NCBI GenBank assembly: GCA_017848075.1
Contig: JAGALG010000061.1
Span: forward strand, 1 to 5,274
Length of the DNA: 5,274 nucleotides
Direction: 5' to 3'
Source: Oscillospiraceae bacterium
Lineage (GTDB): Bacteria; Bacillota; Clostridia; Oscillospirales; Ruminococcaceae
In this document: in pieces, positions 4,700-5,274 of the stretch
Numbering within the stretch: the first letter of the stretch is position 1
How the letters are laid out: the number at the start of each line of letters is the position of its first letter
Position numbers and translations under genes: made by a program
Notes under the pieces: model-generated
The model's database searches: none
Told to the model about the DNA's origin: nothing
Seen by the model: the letters and a program-made list of their open reading frames with translations, nothing else

Positions 4700-4705
4700 T
4701 ATAAT
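4677..4705 (+). promoter_or_regulatory. Malic enzyme promoter
   Basis: TTGATT (4677-4682), a 17-base spacer and a perfect TATAAT (4700-4705) form a sigma-A-type promoter. Transcription would begin near 4712, giving a ~50-base leader that includes the palindrome at 4715-4729. Confidence 0.65.
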
Positions 4706-4714
4706 GGACTTAGG

Positions 4715-4729
4715 ACCGGATGATCCGGT
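4715..4729. promoter_or_regulatory. Palindrome ACCGGATGATCCGGT, likely operator
   Basis: This is a perfect 15-base inverted repeat centred on G4722, beginning 9 bases after the -10 of the malic enzyme promoter. It therefore covers roughly +4 to +18. A repressor bound here would block transcription. As RNA it could form only a short stem with a small loop. The repressor family cannot be named from the sequence. Confidence 0.5.
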
Positions 4730-4760
4730 GTTGAACAAAAAATAAGGAGGCTGTATTAGC

Positions 4761-5274
4761 ATGACTCTGAAAGAACAAGCTCTGAAACTCCACAAAGAGG
4801 CACAGGGCAAAATCTCCATCGAATGCAAAGTACCAGTAAACACCAAAGAGGACCTGTCTCTGGCTTACTCCCCAGGTGTAGCAGAACCATGCATGGAAAT
4901 CTACCATGACTATGACAAAATCTACGACTACACCGCAAAAGGCAACCTGGTTGCAGTTGTTACCAACGGTACCGCTGTACTGGGTCTGGGCGATATCGGT
5001 GCAGGCGCTGGTCTGCCAGTAATGGAAGGTAAAGGCATTCTGTTCAAATCCTTCGCTGGCGTTGACGCTTTCCCAATCTGCCTCAACACCAAAGATCCTG
5101 AAGAAATCATCAGAACCGTTAAACTGATGGAACCAACCTTCGGCGGCGTAAACCTGGAAGATATCGGCGCTCCTGACTGCTTCTACATTGAAGAAAAACT
5201 CAAAGAGATCTGCGATATCCCAGTATTCCACGATGACCAGCACGGTACCGCTATCGTATGTGCTGCTGCTACCA
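4761..5274 (+). CDS. Malic enzyme, N-terminal part (runs off window)
   Basis: This enzyme oxidatively decarboxylates malate to pyruvate and CO2 with NAD+ or NADP+ and a divalent metal. The 171 residues seen cover the catalytic malic N-terminal domain of the short bacterial form. They include LAYSPGVAEPC (34-44, with the conserved Tyr36), the MEGKGILFKSFAGVDAFPI region (88-106, with Lys91), LEDIGAPDCF (132-141, metal-binding E133 and D134) and FHDDQHGTA (156-164). The nucleotide-binding domain lies outside the window, so cofactor preference and any C-terminal phosphotransacetylase-like extension cannot be judged. The start at 4761 has AAGGAGG (4744-4750) 10 nt upstream. The frame is open to the right edge without a stop. 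Codon use matches aspA and suggests strong expression. Its divergence from aspA suggests joint use in aspartate or C4-acid fermentation. Confidence 0.93.
   Translation, partial: MTLKEQALKLHKEAQGKISIECKVPVNTKEDLSLAYSPGVAEPCMEIYHDYDKIYDYTAKGNLVAVVTNGTAVLGLGDIGAGAGLPVMEGKGILFKSFAGVDAFPICLNTKDPEEIIRTVKLMEPTFGGVNLEDIGAPDCFYIEEKLKEICDIPVFHDDQHGTAIVCAAAT

Noticed and set aside
4710..5243. A 177-codon minus-strand open frame
   Set aside because: It is antisense to the malic enzyme, whose catalytic motifs are intact. Its translation is rich in Phe and Trp with no known domain.

Overview
The window looks like chromosomal DNA from an anaerobic, endospore-forming member of the Bacillota, probably a gut-type Clostridia. 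This rests on three things: a Cys/Pro-rich protein with a BclA-like C-terminal domain typical of spore surfaces, strong AAGGAGG ribosome binding sites, and an aspartase/malic enzyme pair typical of fermentative amino-acid and C4-acid metabolism. The genus cannot be fixed from the sequence alone.

Layout. Bases 1-524 hold no intact gene. They contain several stem-loops, a perfect match to a Spo0A box, and a remnant of an IS200/IS605-family element on the minus strand. The remnant consists of the first ~19 codons of tnpA (GTG start at 404) and the left-end hairpin that buries its ribosome binding site. Bases 525-1550 (minus) encode a YeiH/UPF0324-family membrane protein interrupted by an in-frame TAG at codon 286. 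The reading frame continues with family-like sequence for 55 more codons to a TAA. Bases 1673-2416 (plus) encode a metallo-beta-lactamase-fold hydrolase with all its metal ligands, transcribed divergently from the YeiH gene from overlapping promoters. Bases 2516-3109 (plus) encode the BclA-C-like protein. It converges on aspartase (aspA, 3158-4534, minus), and a strong GC-rich hairpin between the two serves as a shared terminator. From 4761 to the right edge (plus) runs the N-terminal part of a malic enzyme, divergent from aspA.

How the genes work together. Aspartase releases fumarate and ammonium from aspartate. Fumarate can become malate (fumarase not in the window), which malic enzyme decarboxylates to pyruvate. 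The ~226-bp region between the two start codons has two well-formed sigma-A-type promoters facing away from each other and three inverted repeats, suggesting coordinated control. The YeiH protein, the hydrolase and the spore-type protein have no evident link to this pathway.

No wholly new multi-gene system is visible. The most notable features are the amber codon in the YeiH gene, the decayed IS200-type element beside its 3' end, and the structured aspA/malic enzyme control region.
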